From Orientallactaga sibirica (Eukaryota; Chordata; Mammalia; Rodentia; Dipodidae): DNA of 64,000 nucleotides. Location: NCBI GenBank assembly GCA_036365145.1, contig JAEOAD010000052.1, positions 16,351,501-16,415,500 of the forward strand, read 5' to 3'. The position numbers and the translations under genes were made by a program. The notes below the pieces were generated by a model, which was not told the origin of the DNA, did no database searches, and saw only the letters and a list, made by a program, of their open reading frames with translations. Positions 33,713-46,059 of this stretch are shown here, one piece after another; within the stretch, counting starts at the first letter, position 1, and the number at the start of each line of letters is the position of its first letter.

Positions 33713-34997
33713 GTAAGTATCTGAGACCCTCTTCTGAGATCTGCCCTGCAAACTGAGTTGTGCCCTAAGCTCAAGCCTGGAGCAGCAGAGTTGCTCAGAG
33801 TACTTCATCTCTAGGTAGCTTTTTGGGAGGAGGTGGCCGCTCTGTGTGGAGGAGCCCTCACCCAGTACTGCCTCTAGAGTCTGCCCAGCAGAACCCCATG
33901 CAGTGTCAATAGCGCAGGTCAGGTCCAACGTGGCAGCCTCTGTCCAGTCTAGGCCCATTTGTTCCCTCTGGGGAAGAAATCCTTGGAGCCGTGGGCCTCA
34001 CTTAATGTGAGCTTTCTACTAAGGACTCAATGGTGCTGGCACAGGTGTACCTTCCTATTGTTTCCTGGAGCCCTTGGAGTACCCAAGTAAACCTCACCTG
34101 GGCTTCAACAATGCCCGTCTCATACTGTACTCACCCTTTCGAAGAGCATTATGGTACCTCTTCCAACTCAGTTTCTAGATGGAGACATTTGAAGACAGGG
34201 ACACACATACATCATATACACACACATACACACTGGTTCCCCAAACACTTACTTTTCTTTTGAGCTGTAGATTTAGAGGGTTTAATGTCTAAATAATTTG
34301 CCTTAGGGGTTCATTGTCTCATTGCCCCCTATAAGGCTCCACTCTTGTTTTTAGGTATGTATGTACATGTGTTTTCTCTTTTATTTCTATTCGTTCTCTC
34401 CATATATCACCATTCTAATATAGTTAATGACTGCCTTTTGGTCTATTCCAGATTTGGACTATTGTAAGCATATGTTTATTTACTTAAATGGCAACATGTT
34501 AAATATTTTCTTTCCTATTTTTTCACTATATACTGTTTTTAAGTTCCCCGTCTGTGCTGTGTAATGCTGCTTGGGACATGGCCAAGTGAGAGTTACCTGG
34601 AATAGAGGGAGTTCGAGTGCTAAAAGTGGGGAATGCTGGGCAAACCAGGACAAGTTGGTCACCTGCCCTCTCCTCTAGGGAGGGGCATAAGGAGTCCTCT
34701 AGCTCACTCCACTAGAAATGCAGTGAAGAGTCTTGTGCATGTCTCTGGCCCCTGTCTGAGCATTTCTAGAGTGAGCATAAGGATTGGGAATCTCTTAAGT
34801 TTTTTGCACACTGAATGTGACCTAGCACTGTCATAGTTCATGCTTTTACTGGCACTGTGTGAAGTTCCTGTGCCCATATCCTCATCTGCAGCTGATATTT
34901 TTCAGATTCCCGGTTTTTACTAATGTAATGGTCATATTTCATTGTTTCTTTAATGTACATTTCTCTGATTACTAATGGACTTGAGAATTTCTTTTTT

Positions 34998-35228
34998 ATA
35001 TAATTTTTTGTTTTAATATTTTATTTTTATTTGAGTGAGAGAGAGATTCAGAAATAGGCAGGTAGAGGGGGGAGAGAATGGACATGCCAGGACCTCCAGC
35101 CACTGCAAACGAACTCCAGATGCATGAGCCCCCTTGTGCATCTGGCTTACATGGGTCCTGGGGAATCGAACCTGGGTCCTTTGGCTTTGCAGGCAAATGC
35201 CTTAACCATTAAACCATCTCTCCAGCCC
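34998..35228 (-). mobile_element. tRNA-derived SINE (jerboa-type)
   Basis: A/T-rich tail, GAGTGAGAGAGAGATTCAG, GGACCTCCAGCCACTGCAAAC, and a 5' end complement TAAACCATCTCTCCAGCCC. Flanked by GAGAATTTC-type repeats at 34983 and 35230. Confidence 0.94.
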
Positions 35229-35239
35229 TGAGAATTTTT

Positions 35240-35464
35240 TTTTTTTTTTCTTGCAAACGCAAAGAGCTTTACTCGGGCTTAAGCTTGGTCTCTTGCCTTC
35301 ACCAACACAGTGGATCCGTACAAGAGCCCCACGAAGCAGACAAGCGGGCTTTTTATTGAGGTTTGAGCAAGGGGGAGAGGTCTATCACCCACGCAACTAC
35401 ATGATTGGCTAATTTGAACAGTAACAGTACTTGGGGGTTCTTGATTGGTTTTAGGGTTTTGGCA
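35240..35464 (-). mobile_element. Retroposed 3' end of an endogenous-retrovirus transcript (LTR U3-R)
   Basis: The minus strand reads as part of a gammaretrovirus-like LTR. It has a TATA-like CAATAAAAAGCCCGC, then a downstream AGTAAAGC polyadenylation signal, then GTTTGCAAG and a poly(A) run (T-run at about 35236-35249 on the plus strand). A GAGAATTTC-like repeat lies at both ends. A poly(A) tail directly after an R-like end, 5' truncation and a target duplication suggest L1 machinery copied a retroviral mRNA. No viral protein-coding sequence is present. The family assignment is tentative. Confidence 0.5.
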
Positions 35465-35479
35465 GAGAATTTCTTTTTA

Positions 35480-36560
35480 AAAGCTTTTTATTGACAGCTT
35501 CCATAAGTATAGACAATAAACCATAATTCTTTCCCCTACCCTATTCCCCCCTCTTAAATCCACCCTCCTTTGAACCCATTCTTCTTTCCAAATAGCCTCT
35601 CTTCTATTTTGATGTCATCATCTTTTCCTCCTAATATGAATGTCTTGTTTAGGTAGTGTCAGACATTGTGAAATCATGAATATCCAGGCCATTTTGTGAG
35701 TAGAAGATTGCATAATAAGCAGTCCTATCCTTCCTTTGACGCTTACATTCTTTCCACCATCTCTTCAGCAATGGACCCTGAACCTTAGAAGGTATATTAG
35801 AGATGTCTCAGTGCTGAACATGCCACTTGTCACTTCTCAGCACTGTGGTGACTTTTGAGTTGCTCCAGTGGTCACTGCCATCTGAAAAGAGAAGCTTCTC
35901 TAACCTAAAGTGAGAGGAGCATTAATATATGGGTATAAACATAAAAAAGTATTTAGAGGGCAGTTTGGTGGGCATAATATATGCATTTAGCCGGACAACA
36001 GCAGGTGTTACTCCCCTCATAATTGCCCCACCCATAGGCTTTTGATTAGGTTTTACTAGGCATGTATTCCCTCCTGTGAAGTGGGTCACCAGTCTAATGA
36101 GAGAGCAATTGCTTTCCCCATAACAGACATGCCACTATTGCACCAGTTGACACATTTGGCCTAGCTAGCCATTCTTAAGGCTTGCAGGGTCCACTTCTGT
36201 TTAACACCAGTGATGATGTCTTTCTCCCAAAAGGCTGCATGCACGCTCTTTCCAGCTTTCTGACACCTGGAAGTCAACATGGAAGAGGTTTTCAGCTCAA
36301 GTCTGGCTTGATTTCTCAGTGACCTGAAGTCCAAGCATTGTGGAGTCTTCAGCAATAAGGCCTTAGCAACATCTAGTTCTGTTGAGCAACTAAGAACCTT
36401 AGCAATGGCCTATAATATATGGGGGGCATCAGGGACCTCCATGGCCAGCAACTCACTAGAAAGTATACCACCCACCCTGATATTGAATTTTTTCTAATAA
36501 AAGTCTGTGGTTTCTGGGCACACCATTAGCCATGTCCATAGGATATTTCTGCTCATACTC
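35480..36560 (-). mobile_element. L1 3'-end fragment (jerboa-type)
   Basis: Longer copy of the repeat at 15985-16880. It starts with TTTTTATTGACAGCTTCC and carries CTCTTCTATTTTGATGTCATC and the GTGAGAGGAGCATTAA region. It is non-coding. Confidence 0.55.
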
Positions 36561-37224
36561 TCTCTCTTTTTAAAATATATATTACTGGCTAGCAAAGAAG
36601 TAGGTTTCCATATGGCTTATTCATAGCATCTTAAATTTTGATCAACTCTCCTCCCCACCCTTCCATTACTGTATTCCTTTCCCTGACCCCACTTAAACAT
36701 TTCTTGATATGATTTCCTGTTTTGTAAATTGTCATATTCTCTGCCCTTTTCCCAGTTTGGATGACTGGTTTTTTCTTATTAATTTACAAATCTTATTTGT
36801 ATATTATAGGTATCAACCCTTGTTGGTTTTAGATATTGAAAATACCTTCTCTCATCTGTCATCTCTGTGAACCAGGTCCATGGTGACCCTTACTGGCCAA
36901 AATTCCTTAATCCATGGATGCTTTCAAGTTTTGTTGAGGTCTTTCCTTTTCCCTAGGTATACAGTATTTTTTGATTTTATAGTTATGTCTATTGCAAACA
37001 TCATTGATGTTAGATAAGGATCCAAGTTCATTTTCTTCATATGAGGAACCACTTCTAAAATCAATGTATATTATCTTCTCACCACTTACTGCCTATTGAG
37101 GTATGTAACTTTCAGCCTTCTGCTTTATCCCATTAATCTATGATTTACTCTGCCCTGCCACACTTGTCCTTATGAATATGATTCTTTTGTATTAGCATAT
37201 ATCTAGGGAGGCAAGTTCTCTCTT

Positions 37225-37315
37225 CTCCTCCCCCATCCAGTACAAGGAATCAAACTGAGAGCCTGGTATATGCTGGGCAAGTGCTCTACCATGGAGTTAC
37301 ATTCTTAGCCTTATT
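37225..37315 (-). mobile_element. ID-like SINE fragment
   Basis: Complement of an ID/tRNA-Ala-like head: CAAGGAATCAAACTGAGAGCC, GCTGGGCAAGTGCTCTACC, ATGGAGTTACATTC. Confidence 0.65.
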
Positions 37316-38162
37316 TTTCTTGCTTAATTAACCTATATGTGAACTTTTTCTTTCAAATAATTTTAAATTTTATTAACTTCTAAAAACAGCTGAGTTGTAA
37401 GGGATTTGGTGGAGGGGGAAAAGGAAGGTGGGAAGGGATTGTGGCCATAGTATATGTGTGTATGTTTGGAAGTTGTCAATTTTTTTTTAAAGTTGGGATT
37501 TTTCTTTTGTTAAAAAGAGGAAAAGTGAAAAACACCCCCCCCTCAAAAATAAAAAATAAAAAATTTTTGTCAGATGAACCCTCCCAATGTGGCCAAGATG
37601 GCCCTCAAACTTAAAATCACCCTTCTTCAGCTTAAAGTTTTTTTGAATAACATTTATAAGATAGTAGTTACTACTCTTTGATATTTTGGAGGGCTGAAAT
37701 GTAAAAATAGCCAAATCTGGACTTCTGGGGAAGGGAAGCTCTTTGACTCCCTTTTTCCTTTCTCTTTGTTTTCTTGCACTAACTTGGGACATTTATATCT
37801 TCTAGAAATTTTTACATTTCATTTAGTTTTTTTCAAATTTATTAGCACATATATGATCCTAATATTTTGAAATTATTTAAAAAATCTTATATCAATTTAT
37901 TATAGCCCTTTTTAATATTTCATTTATTTGTATTTTCTTTTTGTCTTTCTTGCTCAATCTTACCACTAATCTATTTATCTTTATTCTCTTTGTAAAGAAC
38001 CAGCTTTTGTTTCCATTAATCTCCTTTGATGATGCTATCTCCATTTCATTGATTTATTCCCTTGATCATTTCTCTTCTGTTTTACTTTTCTTTGTGGTCT
38101 TTTTTTTTTTTCTTTCTTTCTTGAGTTGAGTGCTAAGCTTGTTTTAACTTTTCTTCTTTCTT

Positions 38163-38383
38163 TTTAAAAATTTTTTAAACTTTATTTTATTTGTTTGAGA
38201 GAGAAAAAAAAGAGAGAGAGAGAGAGAGAGAGAATGGGCATGCAAGGGCCTTCGGCCGCTGCAAATGAACTCCAGACGTGTGCACCACCATGTGCATCTG
38301 GCTTACATGGGTCCTGGGAAATCAAACTGGGTCATTTGGCTTTGCAGGCAAATGCCTTAACCACTAAGCCATATCTCCAGCCC
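38163..38383 (-). mobile_element. tRNA-derived SINE (jerboa-type)
   Basis: A/T tail, (GA)n of about 24 bp, GCCGCTGCAAATGAACTCC, and ACTAAGCCATATCTCCAGCCCC. The words CTAACTTTTCTT and TTAACTTTTCTT flank it, a likely target-site duplication within the L1. Confidence 0.94.
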
Positions 38384-38494
38384 CTAACTTTTCTTATTTC
38401 TTTATAAATGTACTTAGAACTATAATTTTTGCACTGTACATATATTTTACTGTGTCCTACAGAATTTTATGTGTAATGTTTTCACTATTAGTTT

Positions 38495-38687
38495 TTTTAA
38501 AATATTTTATTTTATTTATTTATCAGAGAGAGACAGAATGGGTACACCAGGATGTCTAACCACTGCAAACAAACTGTAGACACGCATGCTACCATGTGCA
38601 TCTGGCTTACATGGTTCTGGGGAATCAAACCTGGGTTCTTAGGCTTTGCAGGCAAATGCCTTAACTGCTAAGCCATCTCTCCAGCCC
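38495..38687 (-). mobile_element. tRNA-derived SINE (jerboa-type)
   Basis: (TTTA)n tail, CAGAGAGAGACAGAATGGG, AACCACTGCAAACAAACTG, CTAAGCCATCTCTCCAGCCC. The host L1 resumes after it with a partly repeated ACTATTAGTTTTT / ATTATCAGTTTTT. Confidence 0.93.
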
Positions 38688-39290
38688 TTCATTATCAGTT
38701 TTTGAATATTTTTATATTCCTTGACTTTTATAAACCAAGAATTCTATAGAAGTGTTTTATTTAGTTTCCAAGTATGTATAACTTTCTTTTAGCTCTCATT
38801 TCTTCATTTCTGGTTTTATTGAATATGGACAAAGAAGCTGGTATGTATAATAATGATCATTTGAAACTCATTGAGGCTTCCAGTATGACCTAATGTAATT
38901 CATGGTTTAAGAATCCCTTCTGCTTACAAGGAATATGTTCAGTATAGAGTTGCATAAATAGCTCAGTATAAAGTATAGCTTACATAATCTCAGGCTTATT
39001 ATATTATTCAATTCTTTGATTTTTCTGCCTCATTTTCTCTGCTCAATCTATCAGTTTCAGAAAGTTGAAATAAATCCTGTAATTACAACTGTTGTTTTAT
39101 ATAGTTCTCCCCATTATTTTTTTAGTTGTGACTTGATATATTTTGAAACTGCATAATTAGTTGCCCATATGTTCACAATGCCTTTATCTTCTTGTCTTCT
39201 TTCCGACTTACAGGCTTATTATCCCTTCTCATTCTTTATAATGTTTTTACATTAATGGAGATTTTATCAGATACTAAGATTGCTAGTTGG

Positions 39291-39402
39291 GTGTTGTGGC
39301 ACATACATGTAATCTAGCATCTGGAAAGCTGGGGAAATGAGGCTTAGAAGTTTGAGGACAGCCTGGGTTACATAGCAAGAACCTGTCTCAAACACAAAGA
39401 AA
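39291..39402 (+). mobile_element. Old B1-like SINE
   Basis: GTTGGGTGTTGTGGCACATAC, GGACAGCCTGGGTTACATAG, AACCTGTCTCAAACAC. More diverged than the jerboa-type B1s and lacking their central block. Confidence 0.75.
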
Positions 39403-40079
39403 TCATTAAGAAAAGATTATAAATCTCAGCTTATTTTGGTTTATTTTGTTTATTTTTTTTGGTAATTCTTTTATTATCTCCAAGCAAAACAAAATTTTAT
39501 AACAAAGTAAATGATGAATGTGAGTAGAATTAGTATTAAAAGTACAATGTAAAGGAATCTCATACTCTATTTAAAATTCCCATTTTAAAGCTGTGTTCCC
39601 ATTGATTAACTGTTTAACAGGAAAACATAATAAACTAATTTTAACTGCGAAGTTTTTACCTTTGACCTTTTACCCTTTAGTAGGGTTTTATTACATACTG
39701 AAAATAAGGAAATATTAAGTTCCAAGTTTGTTCTTTGGAGGCATATCTGATTATCTTATATGTGTTCTAATTTTTTCAAGTAATTTTTTATTCAGGAAAA
39801 TAAATTTCAGTCTCCTAAAATCTCTAAAAATAACTATGTAGATATATCTGAAGCCAACTTATTTTATATTTTAACTTATCAAATCATAATATTATCATTC
39901 CTGGTATACCCAATGTTAAGATATGTATGTAGGTATGAGTATGTGTGTGAATATAAATATTGTAGGATAATTGTTTAATAAAGCTACATGTTTTGTAAAG
40001 CACATTTTTCGAGGTCCTTATCTGAGCCCAGCTGAGGAGAGTTATATCTCTAAGAATCTAGAACTAAGAAGTAGGGAAA

Positions 40080-40970
40080 AGATCATTTTAAACCTTGTTT
40101 TTTGTCATGGTTTATATTGACTGAACAACTTGAAAGTATATCCTAGATATTAAGCCTCTGTCAGATGTATAGCTGGCAAAGATTTTTCTCTCATTCTGTA
40201 GGTTGCCTCTTTGCTCTATTCACAGTGTCCTTTGCTGTACAACAGCTTTGTAATTTCATGAGGTCCAGAGGTTGATTAGTGGTTTTATTTACTGAGCAAC
40301 TGGGGTTATATTCAGAAAGTCATTGCCTATGCCAATATGTTGAAGGGTTTCCTCTACTTTTTCCTCTAGCTATTTCAGAGTTTCAGATCTGATATTAAGG
40401 TCTCATGGACTTGATTCTTATTCATGGAGACTGATAAGGATCTATTTTCATCTGTCTACATATAGATATCCAGTTTTCCCAGTACCATTTGTTGAAGAGG
40501 CTGTCTTTTCTCCAATAAGTATTTTTGGCATTTTTGTCAAAGATTAGGTGGCTGTAGCTGCCCAGACTTACATCTGGACTTTCTATTCTGTTCCATTGGC
40601 CTACGTGTCTGATTTTGTGCCAGTACCATGCTGTTTTTGTTACTATGGCTCTGTAATATAGGTTAAAATCAGGTATGGTGATACTAACAGCCTTATGTTT
40701 GTTGCTCAAAATTGTTTTGGATATTCACGGTTTTATGTGTGTCCAAATGAATTTTAGGATTGCTTTTTCTATTTCCGTGAAGATTGCCATTGGAATTTTG
40801 ATGGGGATTGCATTAAATGTGTAGATTGCTTTTGGTAAGATTGACATTTTCACAATATTGATTCTTCTAGTCCAATCACATGGGATGTCTTTCCATTTCC
40901 TAGTGTCTTCTGCAATTTCTGTCTTGAGTGTTTTAAGGTTTTCATTGTAGAGATCCTTCACTTAAATCCA
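40080..40970 (-). pseudogene. L1 ORF2 remnant (reverse transcriptase C-terminal side)
   Basis: On the minus strand, 40961-40725 gives a stretch containing [20 protein letters not shown] and NAIPIKIP. After a stop and frame break, 40709-40422 gives [20 protein letters not shown] and [14 protein letters not shown]. These are hallmark L1 ORF2p segments downstream of the reverse transcriptase core. The region down to about 40080 still resembles the end of ORF2 in DNA. Much better preserved than the L1 at 36640-39290, so it is a younger insertion, but it is dead: stops separate the two segments and the 5' part is missing. Confidence 0.93.
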
Positions 40971-41204
40971 TGGTTTTTAACCTTATATTTACTATAGGAA
41001 ACTCTATCTCTAGTATTTTGTTCAAATATTTTTCCCATATTTCTTCCAGAAACATCTTCTCCTGTGCAACTTGTATCATCAGCTGCCACACATTTCCAGG
41101 CTTTTACAGTTTTTCTCTTAATCCCTTCCTGCTGTCTTTGTTTTATTCCTGCTGTCTTTGAGAAGGTTCTTCCAATTGATCTTCTAATTAACAGTTTGTT
41201 CTTT

Positions 41205-41217
41205 TTTAAAATATATT

Positions 41218-41252
<35 letters not shown>

Positions 41253-41440
41253 TGAGAGAGAAAGAGGCAGAGAGAGAGAGAGAGAATAGGCATGCCAGGG
41301 CCTCCAGCCACTGCAATCGAACTCCAGATGTATGTGTCCCCTTGTGCATCTGATGGCTTATGTGGGTCCTGGAGAATCAAACCTGGATCCTTTGACTTTG
41401 CAGGCAAATGCCTTAACTGCTAAGCCATCTCTCCAGCCCC
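41205..41440 (-). mobile_element. tRNA-derived SINE (jerboa-type)
   Basis: (TTTA)n tail (41214-41252), GAGAGAGAAAGAGGCAGAGAG, GGGCCTCCAGCCACTGCAATC, CTAAGCCATCTCTCCAGCCCC. Confidence 0.95.
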
Positions 41441-44165
41441 CCATTTTTTTCTTTTTAATGGTTTCTTGTCCTCATTTCATATTGTTAATCTATTTCTGGG
41501 TGGTCCATTTACTCTGCTAACCCTGCTGTGTTTGGCAGTGACTCTTGGTGTGCTATGTTTTGTCATAGGAGATGTGCTCTCTATCTTTGTTTTGCTCTAT
41601 GCAAGTTCTCTATGCAGGACACTGTCTATGGCAGACCAATGGGCAAGTAGAGTCTTGAAGAGAAGGGTAAGAGTGAATACCAGCGAGGGAATTTCAGACA
41701 TCACAGAATTATGTAATGTAACCCGACTCAAGGTTTCCTCTTGGAACCTTTGAGGAGAAACACTATTGAGAGCTATTCTAGGTTATTCCAGGTCCAAACT
41801 AGAACTTCACTTTTTATGTCTGGCTCTGTTTAGGATGTGGAGGACCTCATAGCAAACTTGAGGGCTACTTGAACTACCAGGCTGAGAGGCCCAAACTACA
41901 TGGTAGCCTGGGATACAGGCCCAGAGATGGAGGCAGAAGAAGCTAAGTTTCTATTGTCTGCCTTGGGCTCAGAAGCAGCCGTAGATCATCACCGTTTCAA
42001 TAATGTGTCCTCCCTAACCTTGCTAGGTACACAGCCAGATGCATTCTCACTGCTCCTGGGGCAGCTAGACCTCTCACAAGTGCTAAGGGGGTTCTGCTCT
42101 TGCTTTCTCTACCTTCTGGCTAGATGGTTCTCTGTTCCCATTTAGTCTCAGTTACCACATGGATCAAATGGTACTGTGAATGGGTATGACAAACTCTGTA
42201 AAATGATGAATCAAATGAGAGGTAATTGTGATAGAGTATATATTGCTGCATTCTAAGCTGTTGTGAGCTTTCAGCCTGGCACCATTGTCCCTGTCAGCTC
42301 CCTTTCCCACCCATTTCCTCACTCAGAGGCCCTGACCCAGTTCCTCACAGGCCTGCCTCCCTGGTCCTTTCATCCCTAGTCAGAAAAGCATAGCACACAA
42401 CACCCTCTTTCCAAGACTCCTAGGGGACGTGGCAGCCCAAGTACCAATCAGTAAGCAACATGATGCCCCTTCCAAGGGCACTGGCACCTGGGAAACCCGA
42501 GCCACAGATATATATGACATTCAAAGTTAGTCTCTGTTTCCTTCCTCTTTCCAGAGCTGCCCAATGCAGGTCAGGTGGAAACTGTCTCTACAAACCCAGA
42601 GTTTCTTCATGGAATACATTCCGAGCCTCTAAAGGGTTCCAGGCCTGGGATAGGGCTGCCTGGGGGAGAAGGATGATCTTCATAAGGACTTAAGATAAGG
42701 CTGCCTCTAGGACAGTGTTTAGAGACCACCAGGAGTGGGTAGAAACCAGAGAGCTATGCTAGAGGCACGGACAGGGTCTGAGAGCCACCACTGGATGGAA
42801 AGAAGCTTACTTACATGCTAACTACCCACTGGGAGAAAACAGGAAGTTCCAGGTTGTCATAATGAGGACCCACCAGTACCTAAAGATGTGGAGAGCAGGA
42901 ATGCTGAAAGAGTTGCCATGTTCAGGAATCCCAGTGTGCTGCTCTCTGATCTATCCCTCCTCCATCTAGTCCCCATTATAATGATAGGTGATGACACTCA
43001 GACCCAGAGTAAGTATCCCTCACTAAGTGACAGGGCAAAGTGGTCAAGTCATTCGATGCATACACTGAAACTACATCTGAAGCCCTGTCTGGGTTCAGTG
43101 ATAGAAAGCTGTCCCGGGGCTTCAAGGCCCTGGCTGTCCATATGCGCTCTTTCTTCATTTCTCCTTCTGAGAATTGGCCCACAGTCTGACTACCACTGGT
43201 ATATATCAAGCCCAGGTGGCAACCCTCCCATCCCCAAAGAGATCTTGGAGCTGCACCCCTGCCCCAGGTGGACAAGTCCTTAAAAGAATAGCCTATCAGT
43301 TCCTGGCTACCTCTTGCCTTCCAGTAGCTATTCCAGAACAAACACGGCAAAGAAATACTTGTTAATATTCCTGAAATTTGTCTTGTCCCATTACTTTACC
43401 CAACTGAGAGTTATATAGTCTGGAAGCCTGGGAGTCATGGGAGCTGGCCTTTAGCCCTTGTAAGGAACTTTCTAGGACTTGGACTCCTCTTTTGGAAAAC
43501 AGGGTTATTCTCTTTGCACTAGCTGCCTTGCAAAACTGTCACAGGCTAAGAAAATAAAATGAGGGGCAAGAACGCAAATGTGCCTCCCTGCTCTATTGAG
43601 GCGAGAAGTCCAAGCAAGGGAGCCTGCTCCTCTCTTGGACATGGGTGAGAGAGCTGATGAGGACTAAACAATTTAATGGACAGGAGGTGGCCAGGAAAAG
43701 AAAAAAACAATGCTCCTACAACAGCAGTGAAAACAGAGCCTTTGTGGTGTCTCCTTTCCTAGAGGTGGGAACCTGAGATCCCCCATTGATCCTACAATTC
43801 TAGTGAAGCTGAGGGTGGGAGAAAGGTACTGGGGAGCAGGGTAAACACACTGAGTGTGCCTAGAGTCAGGCTAACACAGGCCCTGCTCTACATGGACCAG
43901 AGACCAAACTAGCAACAGTGCTTGAGTAATGATACAAAGACCTGGTGCTGTTTACTAAGCAATTAAAATACAGCAGTAAGGGCTGAGTTTTGCCCCAGCA
44001 TGCTGCTCATCATAATGGGCTGGAAAGGCATTGTTTCAGGACACAAAGAGTCATGCCAGGATTTAAACACAACTCTATTTAATTCCAGGACCTGGGGCCA
44101 CTTGCAAGATAGATAAGAGATTCAATCCTGTCCTTGGGGACTCTATACAAAATTATACTGTGGAG

Positions 44166-44310
44166 CTGGGCATGGTGGCACATGCCTTTAATCCCAGCAC
44201 TCGGGAGGCAGAGGTAGTAGGATCACCATGAGTTCGAGGCCACCCTGAGACTACATAGTGAATTCCAGGTCAGCTTGGACCAGAGTGAGACCCTACCTTG
44301 AAAAAAAAAA
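44166..44310 (+). mobile_element. B1-like SINE, young
   Basis: GCTGGGCATGGTGGCACATG to ACCCTACCTTG and a short A-tail. AATTATACTGTGG occurs on both sides (44152-44164 and 44310-44322), a 13 bp target-site duplication. Confidence 0.96.
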
Positions 44311-44639
44311 TTATACTGTGGGCCTTCTGAGCCCAGGGAGGAAGCCATCTCCAGCCTGGTGGTGGCTTAGCAGGGAGGACTGGAACTATCTGCCCCCTTC
44401 TGCTTATACCTGGAAGTCATGAGCCGTGAGTTCCAAAAAGTCAAGAATATGTCTGTTTCTTTTTTGTTGGCCCGACACCCAGCATGGGACTTAGTGAAAG
44501 CATGAATAAAAGACTGAACATCCAGTATTCTGTCATGTCACTGCAAGCTTGGGCCTAAGTCTGGAGTGCTCAGCAGAGCTAGTAGAATGTAAAACTCTTA
44601 GCTTTGCTCTGCAAGATAAGAGGTAGCACAGACAAGATC

Positions 44640-44770
44640 ACTTAAAGGGCTTTCAGAGGTCACTTAGTTAAGCCCCTTGTTTTACAGTGGGAAAAGCAGG
44701 CCTAGAAGAGGAAACAGTGTCCAAAGCTTCTAGCAGAAGAATAAGCATGGAACTTGAGTCTACGGCTTTC
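44640..44770 (-). mobile_element. MIR (probable)
   Basis: CCCCTTGTTTTACAGTGGGAAAAGC and AAGAATAAGCATGGAACTTG resemble the reverse MIR core. Degenerate. Confidence 0.55.
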
Positions 44771-46059
44771 AGTTCTCAAGACTGTCTCCTTCTATTACAC
44801 CTCAAATCTCTCAGAAAACTCTCAATTTTCCCGCCAAAGCTTAGAGGACTATTCCTTAAGGTTGCTCTTGCTGACTGAGGATGGTCTCAGGCCCAATCAG
44901 TGGTCAAACTGAGCATTGTCCAGGCCATTTTCCCATATGCATCCAGGGAACTCTGTCTGTGGAATACCAGATCCCTGGGGCTGATAGGCTGTGGAAAACT
45001 GCACCCCGACCAACACTGGCTAGGTCATCCTAAGCCTGGAGCTGGCGAACTGGGTCACAACTTGACACTGACAGAGCTCCCAAGACCCTTCCTAACACAG
45101 ATCCGCTTTCTCTGCCTTACTTCTAGTTACCCACCTTCCTGAACCAGTTAGTTTTCCTCTCACAGGCTGCTGTTTGAGGTCAACGTCTGTCTCCAGAGCC
45201 ATCCAGAAGCATCCTTAGGACTGGGAAGCACTCTGCATCCCTGCACCCCAGACAGCCCTGTTCATAGGCTTGGCACACCGAAGGTGTTCAGCAAACGTGA
45301 CCTGAATGAGGCGCTGGCTCATGTCATCTGGAATGGAAATGCTTGACTTAGATGCTATGCTGAGCAGTACTGGAGCCCTAGGTTTAGGGGTTGAGAGGAA
45401 GTCAGTCTTAGATGGTTAATTAGACTTCCTTGGCCCAGTTTTTGGGACACACCCAAAAGCAGAAGATACTATCAGCTGTTTTGCCACAGAAAAAATCATA
45501 ATGCTGGTGTTCCCAGGCTGGAAAAATGCCCTGTGTCCCCAGGAGCCTCTTCAGCCCTGGAACAAACACCATCACGGTAACAACCAATATGATAAACAGC
45601 TCCATTGGCAAAGCAGTTTCTGTGCCAGCTGTATGCTGTGCTTGGCCACTCTCATTATTACCCCAACAAGTCCACATTACTTCTGTCACCCTCACTTTAC
45701 AAAGAGGTGCTGCGTTCTATGCAGGTAACTCTGCTAATAAGGGGCTATCCTATAGTTAGGTCCATTGTTTGAAAACTAATTGCTAAGTGTCTACTGTGTA
45801 CCAGGCCTTATCATGGGTGCTTGGGAGACCCCAGTGAACCAGAAACCTGGACCTGGGCTCTGCTCCTGCTTTGGCTGACTTAAGAGGTCTCAAGGCAGCG
45901 ATAATGGCTGCTCCTGGAGTTCTGGAAGCCAATGGGAAGGAGAGGAGCACAAAAGCTGATTTTTGGGAAGACCAGGCCTGAGACATGAAGCCCAACACCT
46001 TTGGTGACAAGTGTCTTTGACACAAATTTGACAGAGAGAACCAATGGTAGCATGAGATA

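Larger units (their letters stand above)
36640..39290 (-). mobile_element. Old L1 remnant, antisense
   Basis: Resembles reversed L1 text: AACCCTTGTTGGTTTTAGAT and GATCCAAGTTCATTTTCTTC at 36810-37040, GTAAAGAACCAGCTTTTGTT at about 37994, and TACTGTGTCCTACAGAATTT at about 38450. These correspond to reversed ORF2 and 3' regions of ancient L1 families. All frames are broken. The ID-like fragment and two tRNA SINEs inserted in it are listed separately. Edges approximate. Confidence 0.6.
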
